Shown here piece after piece: positions 63,553-64,000 of a stretch of 64,000 nt of DNA. This stretch comes from Pedobacter cryoconitis (GTDB lineage: Bacteria > Bacteroidota > Bacteroidia > Sphingobacteriales > Sphingobacteriaceae), in assembly GCF_014207135.1 (NCBI RefSeq), contig NZ_JACHCC010000006.1, positions 289,124-353,123 on the forward strand, given 5' to 3'. The notes below the pieces were generated by a model. It searched no databases and was not told where the DNA came from. It saw only the letters and a list, made by a program, of their open reading frames with translations. Every line of letters starts with the position of its first letter. Within the stretch, counting starts at the first letter, position 1. The position numbers were made by a program, and so were the translations under genes.

Positions 63553-64000
63553 ATGAAGATTGCAATTTACGGCAGAGAGTTTAATAATAGCGTTTTACCC
63601 TTTGTACAGGATGTCTTTAATGCCCTTCAGCAGATGGGGATCAAGACATTGGTATATAAAGAGTACTATGACTTTATTGAAGACAAGGTAAAACTCCCTG
63701 TGGGCCTTCAAACCTTTTCCAATCATCTTGAATTACGCGATCCTGCAACTATTCTGATCAGTCTGGGAGGTGATGGAACTTTACTCGATACACTTGCCCT
63801 GATCCGGGATTCCGGGATTCCGGTTATAGGAATTAACTTCGGAAGATTGGGTTTCCTGGCAAGTATCAATAAAAATGAGATCAGAAATGCCATTGAGGCA
63901 TTGGTTAACCAGGAATATACCCTGGATAAACGTACCCTGCTGAATGTAGAGTCTAAGCACAACCTTTTTGGAGAAGAGAATTTTGCGTTGAATGACATCA
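63553..64000 (+). CDS. nadK: NAD kinase (partial, cut by the window end)
   Basis: The first 149 residues (MKIAIYGREFNNSVLPFVQ...) include the diagnostic GGDGTLLDTL motif at about residue 75 and GINFGRLGFLA. It phosphorylates NAD to NADP. The frame runs open to the end of the window. It follows the CBS-ACT gene in the same direction. Confidence 0.94.
   Translation, partial: MKIAIYGREFNNSVLPFVQDVFNALQQMGIKTLVYKEYYDFIEDKVKLPVGLQTFSNHLELRDPATILISLGGDGTLLDTLALIRDSGIPVIGINFGRLGFLASINKNEIRNAIEALVNQEYTLDKRTLLNVESKHNLFGEENFALNDI

Overview
The window is a 64 kb stretch of a Bacteroidota chromosome, most likely from a Sphingobacteriaceae member such as Pedobacter (inferred from protein character; no search was run). 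The signs are: promoters with a TAnnTTTG -7 element; almost no Shine-Dalgarno sequences before start codons; a type IX secretion component (PorT) and a small protein ending in a T9SS-type sorting domain; a SusC/FhuA-like TonB receptor with an N-terminal carboxypeptidase-like domain; a DnaE polymerase carrying its own N-terminal exonuclease; and two DUF6266-like genes. It is almost all core chromosome. I found no insertion sequence, prophage, CRISPR array or rRNA gene.

Region 1 (1-15.7 kb) is an information-processing block: the tail of an acyl-CoA dehydrogenase, a repeat-like intergenic stretch, rpsU, a XerC/D-type recombinase and hpf. Then come tRNA-Thr, -Tyr, -Gly and -Thr, tuf, tRNA-Trp, secE, nusG, rplK, rplA, rplJ, rplL, rpoB and rpoC. 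The tRNA-tuf-secE-nusG-rplKAJL-rpoBC order matches the order known from Escherichia coli. Strong hairpins lie between tuf and trnW, rplL and rpoB, rpoB and rpoC, and after rpoC. Two genes for ribosome-associated proteins, rpsU and hpf, have perfect AGGAGG Shine-Dalgarno sequences in an otherwise SD-poor window.

Region 2 (15.7-30 kb) holds a TonB-dependent siderophore-type receptor behind a Fur-like palindrome, a lipoprotein predicted to be a seven-bladed beta-propeller, a DUF3467 protein, tRNA modification and maturation genes (miaA, cca, a Sua5/YrdC protein), a glycosyltransferase coupled to dapD, an Hsp15-like S4 protein, an OmpH/Skp-like lipoprotein and gyrB. Region 3 (29-45 kb) holds a bestrophin-like channel, a universal stress protein, an OmpR-type two-component system, mdh coupled to a small retropepsin-like protein, a lipocalin, dnaE, trxA, a DUF58 protein, and a run on the minus strand of split transketolase, an ECF sigma factor, an anti-sigma-like protein with a triple VPEEYF-type repeat, and a CpxP-like periplasmic protein.

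Region 4 (45-64 kb) holds a Bcp peroxiredoxin, an M23 peptidase, an FAH-family hydrolase, a small T9SS-sorted protein, a beta-barrel protein and an S41 peptidase lipoprotein. It then has the only clearly accessory-looking segment (about 51.0-53.8 kb): a long stem-loop, two divergent tandem DUF6266-like paralogues and an unrecognised polytopic membrane protein, bounded by strong terminators. It ends with an APC permease, an M3 peptidase, UbiA, EngB/YihA, ubiE-porT, an SDR, a YqeY protein, an alpha/beta hydrolase, a CBS-ACT protein and the start of NAD kinase. The best candidates for new biology are the 51-54 kb cassette and the shared SD-dependent translation of rpsU and hpf.
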